Of a stretch of DNA of 64,000 nucleotides, positions 8,666 to 17,387 are shown in pieces; the stretch's first letter is position 1; each line of letters starts with the position of its first letter. The translations under genes and the position numbers were made by a program. The DNA is from Lachnospiraceae bacterium NK3A20 (lineage in GTDB: Bacteria; Bacillota; Clostridia; Lachnospirales; Lachnospiraceae), in NCBI GenBank assembly GCA_900107575.1, contig FNQX01000007.1:62001-126000 (forward strand), in the 5' to 3' direction. Below the pieces are notes generated by a model, which was not told the DNA's origin, made no database searches, and was given only the letters and a program-made list of their open reading frames with translations.

Positions 8666-9667
8666 CTACTCAGCCTGCGCCTGTACAGAAGTCAGCGCGA
8701 TCACGCCTACGATATCCTCCCAGCTGCATCCTCTGGAAAGGTCATTGACAGGCTTTGCGATGCCCTGGAGCATCGGGCCGTATGCCTCTGCCTTCGCAAG
8801 TCTCTGTACGAGCTTGTACGCAGAGTTGCCACAGTCAAGGTTAGGGAATACCAGAACATTTGCCTTGCCGGCAACAGGGGAGCCGGGTGCCTTGGACGCC
8901 GCAACGGAAGGAACGATCGCCGCATCTACCTGCAGCTCACCGTCGCAGACAAGATCCGGGTAATTCTCATGTGCGGAAGCAACCGCAGCTACCACCTTGT
9001 CAACCAGCTCGTGTTTCGCCGAGCCCTTGGTCGAGTGGGAAATGAAGGCAACGTAAGGATCTGCGTCTACCAGCTGACGGAAGGAAGCGGCGGAATCGTT
9101 GGCAATGACAGCCAGCTGATCGGGATCGGGATCCTGATTCAGACCTGAGTCCGCGAAAATAAAGGTACCGTTGTGACCGTACTCGCAGTTCGGTACATCC
9201 ATCAGGAAGAAAGCAGATACCATCTTCGATCCGGGGCTGGTCTTCAATACCTGCAGTGCGGGACGCAGGGTGTTGGCCGTCGAATGGCAGGCACCGGACA
9301 CCAGTCCGTCACCGTCACCGGCCTTGAGCATCACGACACCGAACATGGTGCGATCCGCGAGGAGCGCTTCCTTCGCGCCGTCCATGGTCATGCCCTTTTT
9401 CTGTCTCAGCTCGAAGAGGAGCTTCTGGTAATTTTCGAATTTGTCACAGCTCTCCGGGTCTACAATGACAGCTCCGGATACATCTACGCCGTACTTTGCC
9501 GCATCAGCCTGAATCGTGTCAGGATTTCCCAGGAGGATGATCTTCGCCAATCCCTCTTCCAGCGCCTTAGCTGCTGCGCGTATCGTTCTCTCGTCTTCCG
9601 ACTCGGGAAGGATGATCGTCTTCAGATCGCTCTTTGCCTTCTCTTTGATACCATCAATAAATGCCAT
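8666..9667 (-). CDS. pta: Phosphate acetyltransferase
   Basis: Interconverts acetyl-CoA and acetyl-phosphate. The 333-residue protein is the short, single-domain (Bacillus-type) form without the N-terminal regulatory domains of E. coli Pta. Family segments include the N-terminal ILPESEDERTIRAA and the central SGACHSTANTLRPALQ with the conserved Ser/His/Arg-Pro residues near the CoA site. It is first gene of the pta-ackA pair, with two cre-like palindromes and a candidate promoter upstream. Confidence 0.95.
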   Translation of the reverse strand: MAFIDGIKEKAKSDLKTIILPESEDERTIRAAAKALEEGLAKIILLGNPDTIQADAAKYGVDVSGAVIVDPESCDKFENYQKLLFELRQKKGMTMDGAKEALLADRTMFGVVMLKAGDGDGLVSGACHSTANTLRPALQVLKTSPGSKMVSAFFLMDVPNCEYGHNGTFIFADSGLNQDPDPDQLAVIANDSAASFRQLVDADPYVAFISHSTKGSAKHELVDKVVAAVASAHENYPDLVCDGELQVDAAIVPSVAASKAPGSPVAGKANVLVFPNLDCGNSAYKLVQRLAKAEAYGPMLQGIAKPVNDLSRGCSWEDIVGVIALTSVQAQAE

Positions 9668-9747
9668 AATGAATCCTCCTGTAAATGATGTAGTGTTCTG
9701 CTCAGGATAAGCTGTGATGCGGCATCAGCAGCAAGTGCCTGAGCTTA

Positions 9748-9761
9748 TGTAAGCGTTTACA
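9748..9761. promoter_or_regulatory. cre box (CcpA site), perfect consensus match
   Basis: TGTAAGCGTTTACA fits the catabolite-responsive-element consensus TGWAANCGNTNWCA at every position. It lies 80 bp upstream of the pta start codon. CcpA is known to act on pta and ackA in Bacillus; control by CcpA here is inferred. Confidence 0.75.
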
Positions 9762-9783
9762 ATACTGCCGTTGAAGCGACTTA

Positions 9784-9812
9784 AGTGTACACCCTGCCAC
9801 CCCCTGCGGCAA
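9784..9812 (-). promoter_or_regulatory. Candidate pta promoter
   Basis: TTGCCG (9807-9812), 17-bp spacer, TACACT (9784-9789). If real, transcription starts near 9777, placing the first cre box just downstream of the start and the second about 100 bp upstream of the -35. Confidence 0.45.
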
Positions 9813-9914
9813 CCCCATTATTATCACTATTCCACGGTTTGGCGCGTCGATCGCAAACGATTTCTGTGAAATATTGACATTAATTTAACGATGTCGGTTG
9901 TTGCTGCCATGAAA

Positions 9915-9928
9915 TGTAAGCGCTTACC
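9915..9928. promoter_or_regulatory. Second cre-like palindrome
   Basis: TGTAAGCGCTTACC contains a perfect 12-bp palindrome (9916-9927) and differs from the cre consensus only at the last base. It abuts a TTGACA hexamer (9929-9934) on the plus strand for which I find no good -10. Confidence 0.6.
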
Positions 9929-10130
9929 TTGACACTAAACTCACCTTTGCCTCTCTTTCTGTGAGGCACTTTTCTATCTTTTGTCTTGATCTTTATGTGT
10001 CACTGGTATAGTTGAATGCTATGTACTGTGTTAGTTTCCTGCCGCGTCCTCGCTTCTCCTTCTCCCGCTTGCCTCATGACGCGATTCGTTCTATCCTCAT
10101 GATATCTGAAATTAATGGGAGGATTCCGAA

Positions 10131-11426
10131 TTGAAGTGCGCGGCGATTATTATGGAATGTAATCCATTCCATGATGGACATCAGGCCATCATTCATAAGG
10201 CAAAGGAGATCACTGGTGCCGATTATCTCGTTGTCGTCATGAGCGGAGACTTCGTCCAGCGCGGCGAGCCCGCGATTCTTCCGAAAGAGACAAGGGTACG
10301 AGACATCCTCTCAGCTGGTGCAGGCCTTGTCATTGAGCTGCCGCTTCCTTATGCCACAGGCGGCGCAGACTATTTCGCAAGGGGTGCCATCTCACTTCTG
10401 TCCCGACTGAATGTTGTCACAGACCTCGTGTTCGGATCCGGAAGCGGCAATATAAATGAGCTCTCCGCCATCGCAGAAATTCTGACCAACGAGCCTCTCT
10501 CCTACCGGGAAGCCTTTCGCAAAGCTATCTCTTCCGGTGCTCCCTACCCCACAGCGCGCGCTGCGGCATTGCAGGCAGCCGCAGGACTTGCCATGCCCGA
10601 AGACGCCAACGATATCCTCGGAATAGAGTATCTCAAGGCACTGCGTATCCCTGCTGCTCCAACTCTGCCTCGCGGAACGGGTACAGGCAACGCGTCGCAG
10701 ATCACACCGCACGCGGTGCGCCGCGAATCCGAAGACTCCGCCTCCCGTATCCGGAGGGCAATGCTGGCAGAAAATCCTGCCGCAATGAGCCCGGATACCT
10801 TCTCCCTGCCGCTCCTGTACAAGCTGCGTACCGAACTCTGCCAGGGTTCTTCCTGCCTATCCAGATATGCCGACGTCTCGGAAGACCTTGCGGCAAGGAT
10901 CGCGAAGCTCCTTCCGGATTACCGCGGCTTCTCCCAGTTCACGAGCCTTGTCAAGACGCGCAGCTACACCTATACGAGGATTTCCCGCGCGCTCCTGCAT
11001 ATCCTGCTGAATATAACCCGCGAGGATTTGCAGTCGTATGAAAGCGAAGGCCTTGTAGGATACGCCAGAGTCCTCGGTTTCCGCAGGGAAACCGGTGCCG
11101 CGCTGATGCACGAGATTGCAGTCAGGGCTTCCATCCCTCTCATCACAAACCTTGCCTCGGCACTTCGCACCGCCTCAATCAAGCCAGCCTCAATCAAGCC
11201 AAATTCATCCAGTCGTGACAGCACTGCTGCCACGGATGATTCAACGACGCCCGGCCTCTCTCCACTTTTCCGTCAGATGCTGGAGAAGGATATCGCCGCC
11301 TCCGAGCTGTACGATCTCTTTGCTGTGCAGACACAGAAGCAATTTTCCGCCACGCATGCCGAAATAGAAACGGGTGCGACCGTAAAAGTCACACCCGAGT
11401 TATCCAAGCGGATTATTATATTGTAA
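10131..11426 (+). CDS. tmcAL: tRNA(Met) cytidine acetate ligase TmcAL
   Basis: Family known in Bacillus (YlbM) to form N4-acetylcytidine at the wobble base of elongator tRNA-Met using acetate and ATP. The 431-residue protein has the nucleotidyltransferase-like start MECNPFHDGH (HxGH, His14/His17) and the conserved VVVMSGDFVQRGEPAI segment. The start is a TTG at 10131, supported by GGGAGG (10117-10122) eight bases upstream and by the position of the family motif. It lies divergently from pta; use of acetate fits this neighbourhood, though that link is only suggestive. Confidence 0.93.
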   Translation: MKCAAIIMECNPFHDGHQAIIHKAKEITGADYLVVVMSGDFVQRGEPAILPKETRVRDILSAGAGLVIELPLPYATGGADYFARGAISLLSRLNVVTDLVFGSGSGNINELSAIAEILTNEPLSYREAFRKAISSGAPYPTARAAALQAAAGLAMPEDANDILGIEYLKALRIPAAPTLPRGTGTGNASQITPHAVRRESEDSASRIRRAMLAENPAAMSPDTFSLPLLYKLRTELCQGSSCLSRYADVSEDLAARIAKLLPDYRGFSQFTSLVKTRSYTYTRISRALLHILLNITREDLQSYESEGLVGYARVLGFRRETGAALMHEIAVRASIPLITNLASALRTASIKPASIKPNSSSRDSTAATDDSTTPGLSPLFRQMLEKDIAASELYDLFAVQTQKQFSATHAEIETGATVKVTPELSKRIIIL

Positions 11427-11429
11427 ATC

Positions 11430-12806
11430 TCAATTCTCCCCTTCCGGCTGGTGATGATTGCCGGGGAACTGCACCACCTTGTCATCTCCCGTCGCGCCGG
11501 CACCAGCTGCCTTTGCCTTCTCCATTGCCTTTGCCCTGGCCTCGGCCATGGCGCGCAGATTTTTCTGCAGCTGTTCATACTGCGCCGGATTGTCCTTTTT
11601 GAGCTTCGCCTGCAGCATCAGTGCAGCCTGCTCCTTCGGCACGACGACGCTCTCACCTCTGGGGTTGATGACAAATCCGTTCACCGCGCCGAGCAGCCCC
11701 AGGACCCTGTCGAACGGGAAAACAGCAGGCCGATAGCCCGGCTGGTTAAATCCCTTTGCGTATTCGAACAGATCCGTGAAAACAGGAAGGAAATTCATAT
11801 CCATTTCCTCTCCGGTGTCTGCTTTTTTCGCTTTGAGCTTGACCGCGGGCAGCTTCACCTCACGCCCGGTCTTCTCTCCCGGTGCCTGCGTATTGGCTTC
11901 TCCGGACAGCTCCTGCACGGGGACCACGAATTTCGCTGCGGGAATCAGCTCATTCACTCTCGCCATCTTGGCCTTCAGGAGCTCATCCCGCTTCTCGTAT
12001 TTCACCGGCCATCTTGCTTCATTCTCGAAATCAATCATCGCGAACTGCAGCGCGGGATCGGCAGGCGGATCATTTCGTTTCGCATTATCAGAAACGAAGG
12101 ATGTCGGCGGCGCAGAGATTTCCGAGCGCTTGATCGGCAGCTTGTACCAGCCGTTGTCGATCAGCACATTCTCAATTCCCAGATAGTACAGATAATCGAA
12201 CAGGGCGATCGGCTGTTTGCCATCTTCCGTGAGCGGCGCAGCCTCTCCGGGACGCGTCACGGCAACCGCCTGACGGAACTGCTGAGAATACAGCTCTGCC
12301 GCCTTCTTCGCATGGTCTTCCTCCAGATATACCAGACCGAAGGGGCCATCGAGCAGCGGGTAGCCTGTCTGTTTATTGATCAGCATATAGAGCTGCTTCG
12401 CTTCGTGAATCCTGCGGAGAACCTCGTTGTAGAAGACGCGGGAGTTCTGCTCATAATCCGGCAGCGCGGACTTTTTATTCAGCAGCGCATGCGCCTGATA
12501 CAGGAAGATGACTTCCTGCAGAGACAGATCTTTGATATCATCCGCCGTGATCTTCGGCTCGAAGATCAGCTGACCGAGTTCTTCCTTGCGCTCCTCGCTG
12601 ATCGGATCTTCTGCCAGAGCCTTGACATCGTCATCTTTTTTCTTCATCCGGTTGAGCGGGACAACGGACGGCCAGGGCATACCCTCGTGGGCCTGTTTCG
12701 CTTCCTCCGTCAGACGGTCATGCTCGCGCTGTTTCTGCTCTTCGGCAATCTTTTCCTCTTCGGCTGCCCGCTTTTTACCACCGCCGAAAATATCAAATAA
12801 CCCCAT
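11430..12806 (-). CDS. SseB-domain protein
   Basis: Two SseB-like (enhanced serine sensitivity) segments are visible in 458 residues, one around YPLLDGPFGLVYLEEDHAKKA and one around FLPVFTDLFEYAKGF...AVNGFVINPRGESVVV. The family has no firm biochemical role. The N terminus (MGLFDIFGGGKKRAAEEE) starts with a short amphipathic stretch followed by a charged Glu/Lys helix, and the C terminus is Ala/Lys-rich and ends in a polar tail. No signal peptide is seen, so it is probably cytoplasmic. Its stop lies 3 bp from the convergent tmcAL stop. Confidence 0.8.
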   Translation of the reverse strand: MGLFDIFGGGKKRAAEEEKIAEEQKQREHDRLTEEAKQAHEGMPWPSVVPLNRMKKKDDDVKALAEDPISEERKEELGQLIFEPKITADDIKDLSLQEVIFLYQAHALLNKKSALPDYEQNSRVFYNEVLRRIHEAKQLYMLINKQTGYPLLDGPFGLVYLEEDHAKKAAELYSQQFRQAVAVTRPGEAAPLTEDGKQPIALFDYLYYLGIENVLIDNGWYKLPIKRSEISAPPTSFVSDNAKRNDPPADPALQFAMIDFENEARWPVKYEKRDELLKAKMARVNELIPAAKFVVPVQELSGEANTQAPGEKTGREVKLPAVKLKAKKADTGEEMDMNFLPVFTDLFEYAKGFNQPGYRPAVFPFDRVLGLLGAVNGFVINPRGESVVVPKEQAALMLQAKLKKDNPAQYEQLQKNLRAMAEARAKAMEKAKAAGAGATGDDKVVQFPGNHHQPEGEN

Positions 12807-12845
12807 GTAACTTGATTTCCTTTCGATTCTCTTTGGTCTGTCAGC

Positions 12846-13148
12846 TCAGATCTCGAAATCCAGACAGGATCTGGACCTGGTGTTCGGCCGCACCACGCCG
12901 TTCGCTACCTTCAGATGCTCCGGATGCGTTGCGTAACCCTTCAGCGCTTCCGCACTCTCGAAGGTCGTATCCAGCATGAGGTCCGCGTTGGACGAAGCGA
13001 GGCGCTGCGTCTGCACATGAACCTCTAAGAGTCCCGGGATCTTGCCCTTTAATCCTTCCAGGCCTTCCTTGATCTGCGCCCGAATCACTTCCTTCTGCGT
13101 GTCATCGAGCTCGTCCTTCAGCTGCCATAAAATGATGTGCTTAACCAT
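12846..13148 (-). CDS. Dabb (stress-responsive alpha-beta barrel) family protein
   Basis: A 100-residue dimeric alpha-beta barrel domain protein: MVKHIILWQLKDE at the start, LLEVHVQT in the middle and the typical ending in which TFESAEALKGYATHPEHLKVA matches the ferredoxin-like fold. Members are stress proteins or small enzymes; no catalytic role can be given. Start chosen at 13148 because GGGAGG lies seven bases upstream and the family begins MVKHIV; upstream codons in the same frame show no similarity. Confidence 0.87.
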   Translation of the reverse strand: MVKHIILWQLKDELDDTQKEVIRAQIKEGLEGLKGKIPGLLEVHVQTQRLASSNADLMLDTTFESAEALKGYATHPEHLKVANGVVRPNTRSRSCLDFEI

Positions 13149-13225
13149 TTGCTGCCTCCCTTGAATTCCATTCTCTCCACAGTATACGCTGTCTCCGATA
13201 TCTTGCAGAGATTTTTTCGTACTTA

Positions 13226-13516
13226 CTACAGATCCGCGATGTGGTGCTCGTGGAGGTATTTCCTCGCGAATGGGCACTCCGCCATCACGACTCTCCCGCC
13301 CGCTGCCCTGATCTTCTCAAGGGCCAGCCGGACGAGCTCTTCTCCCGTTGTCGTGTGGCTGTTCTCGTCCGCGACATAGGTGTTGGCCAGATTGTATTCT
13401 CCCGTCTTCTCCTTCGTCGGAAGGCCGTCCTTCACTTCGGGGAACTCAATCTTCGCCGTGATCTGACCGTACTCATTCTTGCTGTAAATTGAATGCGGCA
13501 GTGTGATGTATTCCAT
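13226..13516 (-). CDS. Small GNAT-like protein with a divergent acetyl-CoA loop
   Basis: A 96-residue protein resembling the short YjdJ-type N-acetyltransferases: an opening ITAKIEFPEVKDG strand, then NTYVADE, a helix LVRLALEKIRAAGGRVV and an ending with CPFARKYLHEHH matching the Cys-x-x-x-x-(Y/F)-x-x-x-H tail of that group. The acetyl-CoA pyrophosphate loop, normally Arg-Gly-x-Gly-x-Ala, reads SHTTTGEE here, so CoA binding may be lost or altered. Function unknown. Confidence 0.7.
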   Translation of the reverse strand: MEYITLPHSIYSKNEYGQITAKIEFPEVKDGLPTKEKTGEYNLANTYVADENSHTTTGEELVRLALEKIRAAGGRVVMAECPFARKYLHEHHIADL

Positions 13517-13548
13517 AATCCCTGTCCTTTGATGATTCCCGCGCAGCC

Positions 13549-16149
13549 TCAGTTCGCTGCCTCAATCGCGGGTGTCCAGTATTCCTGGTTGTAAATATCC
13601 GTCAGGCGGTACATCGTGCTGATGCTGCCGTCCACGCTCTGATTGCGGATCGGCATGTCGTCATCCACCGTAATGGGCTCTCCCAGATGATAAGAATCCT
13701 GGTAATTGCCGTCGTAGTCGTAGTAATCACAGAGGAACTGCAGCTCGTCGCCTTCGCTTAACTGTGTCATGCTCTTGGCCACGGTCTCGGTCTCCCCCTC
13801 TGTATACTCCGAGGTGGCGCCTGCAATGTAGCCTTCCGGATGCTCACCATCGAAAACAAGAAGGAGGTTGATCCTCTCGCCGTTCAGCAGCGCGGGAACA
13901 CGGCCGGTGACCGTCACGTCCGTTCCGTCATCCACCGTATCCAGGTGATAGTAAGACACAATGTGTCCGTCGATCGTAAGCCACGTGCCGTCCGTATCGC
14001 CGATCAGATTGCCGTCATCGTCCCAATCGTAGATGTTGTCCAGACCCAGGTCGATGTAGCCCGTGCCGTCATCCGCGAACATGTTCAGATCCAGCTCATG
14101 AACGAGGTCCCACTGCTCCTCGGAGAGGTTGAGAACGTGCTGTCCGTTGTCGTTCAGTGTCCACTGCATGTCCTCTGCGTCGAAGTGGTTCTCCGCAATG
14201 TAATCCGACACCTCCTGCACCGACAGGTCGCGGCCGGACAGGAAGCCTGAATTGGACGAGGACAGTCCCGAAAGTCCCGCCATGTTGCCCGAGAGGAAAG
14301 ACCCCAAGAGGGATCCGATCATATCGGAGCTGGAGGATGCGGAGGAGCCGTAGCTCGTGCCCGCGAAGTTGCCGAAGATCGACTGGTAGGGATTCGCTGC
14401 CGCCGAACCGCCCGCCGCGATCTGTCCGGAGGCCTCGAGATTTGCGAACTCCTGGATGCACTTACTGTATTCGTCGTCCATGCCTATGGCGCGGAAATTC
14501 TTCACCGCGGAATCTACGTAGCGCAGTGAGGAGTAGGGAAAATAAACAGACAGGCCGTACGCGTTGGTCATGTTGGGCGACGTCACGTTGTATTTCACGG
14601 CACTGTCAATCGTCTTCGCAAGCTCTGTGCCCTCCTCTGAGCCCAGCTTCTGCGCAAGATCAATGAGATCGACCATGTCGACACCACTGCCCTGTCCGAA
14701 CTCACGGGAGCGGTTTCTCGCGTCGGAAACGCTCTTGTACTGATTGCTCTTGATCATCTTTGTCGTAGATGTGGCAAAGGATTTGAGCACGCCGGGCAAT
14801 GTTGCCTGTGCCTCCGCAAGGTCTGTCACGGAGAGCGTCGTCTTCTGTCCGGGGCAGCTCTTAGCACACTGCGCAACAAAATCGTCCGCGATCTGTTTAC
14901 CCAGCTGCAGGGTCGGAGTCGAGGTGTTCTCATTGAGCATGTTGACCCAGTTCGTGTAATACCAGCCGATGCCGGGCTCAGTCTCTTCCGATCCGATCAG
15001 ATAGTCGGCATGGTCTCCCACCATGACAGCCGTCTCTGCCGTCGCCATGAGGCAGGCATCGAAGCCTACGAAATCGAACTGTACGCCGCCGTCCGAGAGA
15101 GCCTTGTCGATACCTGAAAGACTCATCGCACCGGATCCTTTGTTCTTCTCATCGTAGCCGTAGCCCGACACGGAGCCGCCGCCGTGATCCCAGAAAATAA
15201 GGATGTTGCGGTTCGCGGGGTACTGCTTCGCGCAGTATTTGATAAAGGATGAGAGGGTATCCGGAGAGGTCATCGCCTGATTGCCGGCGTTCGCTTCCAA
15301 CCGGTCGAGGCCACCCTTTGTCACACGGTAAATCTGGTTCGTATCCGCGCTGATCACGTTGTTGTTCCAACGCTGCGCACCACCGGTATAGACGATGAGG
15401 TTGATGTTGTCGGTGGCAGCTGCCGCCATCTCCATGAGATCCTTCGTCGCCATGCCGCTGCGGGACTCGAGGTCCGCGCCACACATATAGACCATCATGG
15501 TGACAGTGTCCTGCCTGTTACCCAGAAGATTTGTGAATTTACTCCTCGCACCGGGCGCAACGCCGGTGTCCAGTTGGGAGGTGTTGTTCGCAACCGGCGC
15601 AGCCGCTGCCTGACCGGAAGAAGAGCCTGCAGGCGCCGCACTCCAGTCCGAGCTGAACAGATCGCCGAAGGAGCCACTGGGGCTGCCAGAGCTCTGCGAA
15701 GAGGGGGTGCTTCCGCCGCCGAAGAGCTGGGAATACATGTCGTAATAAGAACCCGCACCAGCGCTGCCGGATGAGGAGGAAGAACCGGTCTCCGTACCGG
15801 AGAACTGGTAGGCTGAGGAAGTGTTGTCACCTCCGCTGTACGTCAGCGTGGACGGTGCGCCGCCAAGGAGCTGCGAGAGTCCGCCGCCCCCGCCAAGGAG
15901 CGCGATCACGGCAATGATGATGAGCATCAGAGGCGACCTTCCGCCGAAACCTCTCCTGCCACCATTGCCACTGGTAGTTCCGCCGCCAATGTTCACAGGG
16001 CCATGCGAGCCCTGCTGATCCCCTCTTCCGGCATAGCCGCCCTGCTGTCCTACGGGACCTGATCCCAGTCCCTGGCCTTCTCTGTGCGCGCCGACAGAGC
16101 CATTTCCATAGGTTCTGCGGCGTCCCTGCGGCCTGTTCTTCCTGTCCAT
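13549..16149 (-). CDS. Membrane-anchored clostripain-family (C11) cysteine protease
   Basis: The 866-residue protein has a basic, Gly/Arg-rich cytoplasmic N terminus, one membrane segment (LMLIIIAVIALL, about 74-85), an extracellular Gly/Ser-rich linker of about 120 residues, then a peptidase C11 domain starting TVTMMVYMCGADLESRSG (about 214). The catalytic His is in WDHGGGS (about 322) and the nucleophile Cys in GFDACLMATAE (about 366). A long C-terminal region with Asp-rich beta strands (WDDDGNLIGDTDG) follows. C11 enzymes cut after Arg/Lys and often self-process. Start set at MDRKNRPQGRRR, preceded by GAGAGGG. Confidence 0.88.
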   Translation of the reverse strand: MDRKNRPQGRRRTYGNGSVGAHREGQGLGSGPVGQQGGYAGRGDQQGSHGPVNIGGGTTSGNGGRRGFGGRSPLMLIIIAVIALLGGGGGLSQLLGGAPSTLTYSGGDNTSSAYQFSGTETGSSSSSGSAGAGSYYDMYSQLFGGGSTPSSQSSGSPSGSFGDLFSSDWSAAPAGSSSGQAAAAPVANNTSQLDTGVAPGARSKFTNLLGNRQDTVTMMVYMCGADLESRSGMATKDLMEMAAAATDNINLIVYTGGAQRWNNNVISADTNQIYRVTKGGLDRLEANAGNQAMTSPDTLSSFIKYCAKQYPANRNILIFWDHGGGSVSGYGYDEKNKGSGAMSLSGIDKALSDGGVQFDFVGFDACLMATAETAVMVGDHADYLIGSEETEPGIGWYYTNWVNMLNENTSTPTLQLGKQIADDFVAQCAKSCPGQKTTLSVTDLAEAQATLPGVLKSFATSTTKMIKSNQYKSVSDARNRSREFGQGSGVDMVDLIDLAQKLGSEEGTELAKTIDSAVKYNVTSPNMTNAYGLSVYFPYSSLRYVDSAVKNFRAIGMDDEYSKCIQEFANLEASGQIAAGGSAAANPYQSIFGNFAGTSYGSSASSSSDMIGSLLGSFLSGNMAGLSGLSSSNSGFLSGRDLSVQEVSDYIAENHFDAEDMQWTLNDNGQHVLNLSEEQWDLVHELDLNMFADDGTGYIDLGLDNIYDWDDDGNLIGDTDGTWLTIDGHIVSYYHLDTVDDGTDVTVTGRVPALLNGERINLLLVFDGEHPEGYIAGATSEYTEGETETVAKSMTQLSEGDELQFLCDYYDYDGNYQDSYHLGEPITVDDDMPIRNQSVDGSISTMYRLTDIYNQEYWTPAIEAAN

Positions 16150-16238
16150 AGTCTTCCCTCTCTCCCCGTGATGCCTTACACGATTGCGCTGCCATGCCAT
16201 CCGCTAAGCTGTGGTGTCGTGAATCCGTGTCGCCCCTC

Positions 16239-17303
16239 TTACTGCACCGATACCTTCCCGGTCAAAACGTTCCGGTAGTCTTCCAGATTTTCCCGAAGGA
16301 GCTTCGGAATGTCCAGCTCGTACGGGCAGCGTGTCGTGCAGACGCGGCAGTTGATGCAGTCCTCGATCCTGTTCATCTCTTCCTGCCAGTGCGGTGTCAG
16401 CCAGGACGCGGACGGAGCCCGGCGCAGCATGAGACTCATGCGGTTGCACTGGTTGATCGTGATCCCGACCGTGCACGGCATACAGTAGCCGCAGCCGCGG
16501 CAGAAATTGCCGGAGAGCTCCGTCTGTTCTTTCTCAATATAGGCTGCGATCTCCTCCGTCATCTCCGGTGTGTGATCCATGTAGCTCAGCCACTCATCGA
16601 GCTCCGACTCCCTCTGAATGCCCCAGATCGGCATGACGTTGTCGTACTGCGTCATGAACGCCATGGCAGCGTCGGAATGGTTGATGAGGCCGCCGGCCAG
16701 ACCCTTCATCGCAATGTAACCGACGTTGTGCTCCGCGCAGCTCTTGACCAGTGCCTTGTCGCGGTCGCTCGCAAGATAAGAGAAGGGATATTGCAGCGTT
16801 TCATACAGCCCTGAGGCCGCGATCTCCTCCGCAACGCCGATCTTGTGAGTCGTGGCACCGATGTGACGGATCAGGCCTTTCTCCTTCGCTTCCAGCATGC
16901 ACTCGTACATACCCGTGCCGTCTCCCGGCTTCCAGCACTGATTCATCTGGTGGAACTGGTAGACGTCGATGTAGCCGCACTTCATGTTCGAGAGCGAGAT
17001 GTTCAGCTCTTTCCAGAAAACATCAGGCGTAGCTGCATGTGTTTTCGTAGCAATGAAGATCTCTTCCCTGTGGTCACGGAAGAGGTTGCCGATCCTGGTA
17101 CCGTCATCCGCAGCGAAAGCGGCACCGATCTTCTCCTCGGAATCAGTGTAGTCCCTCGCCGTGTCGAAATAGCGAAAGCCCCCTTCATACGCCTTGCGAA
17201 GGAGCTGTACCGCTACCTCTGTAGAATCTCTCTGGATCGGCAGTGCGCCGAAGCCATTCTGTACCGCAGTGATACCTGTGGAGCCTAATGTCACCTTTTT
17301 CAT
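16239..17303 (-). CDS. Aldo/keto reductase with C-terminal 4Fe-4S domain
   Basis: NAD(P)H-linked oxidoreductase of the AKR superfamily; substrate unknown. The 354-residue protein shows the AKR tetrad: FDTARDYTDSEEKIG (Asp, Tyr), ATKTHA (Lys) and YQFHQMN (His). The C-terminal 100 residues add a ferredoxin-like region with CRGCGYCMPC and CINCRVCTTRCPY, enough cysteines for two clusters. This fused architecture is common in Clostridia. Start set at MKKVTLGSTG, with GCAGGAGGAG just upstream. Confidence 0.92.
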   Translation of the reverse strand: MKKVTLGSTGITAVQNGFGALPIQRDSTEVAVQLLRKAYEGGFRYFDTARDYTDSEEKIGAAFAADDGTRIGNLFRDHREEIFIATKTHAATPDVFWKELNISLSNMKCGYIDVYQFHQMNQCWKPGDGTGMYECMLEAKEKGLIRHIGATTHKIGVAEEIAASGLYETLQYPFSYLASDRDKALVKSCAEHNVGYIAMKGLAGGLINHSDAAMAFMTQYDNVMPIWGIQRESELDEWLSYMDHTPEMTEEIAAYIEKEQTELSGNFCRGCGYCMPCTVGITINQCNRMSLMLRRAPSASWLTPHWQEEMNRIEDCINCRVCTTRCPYELDIPKLLRENLEDYRNVLTGKVSVQ

Positions 17304-17387
17304 ACCGATTCTCCTCCTGCCTTGCAACGTCTCTGTTCAATTTACATCGTATTTCGCCGTGTGAAAACGTCTGCCTGCTCCTACATT

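Larger units (their letters stand above)
9668..10130. other. Divergent pta / tmcAL control region
   Basis: This 463-bp gap has no credible gene. It holds two cre-like palindromes (9748-9761, 9915-9928), a candidate minus-strand promoter for pta (9784-9812), and on the plus strand a possible TATAGT -10 at 10007-10012 for tmcAL whose best -35 (TTGATC, 9986-9991) has a short 15-bp spacing. Between 10013 and 10116 I see nothing distinctive. Confidence 0.6.

Noticed and set aside
9929-9957. Plus-strand promoter starting with TTGACA next to the second cre
   Set aside because: The -35 is perfect but no acceptable -10 lies at 16-18 bp.
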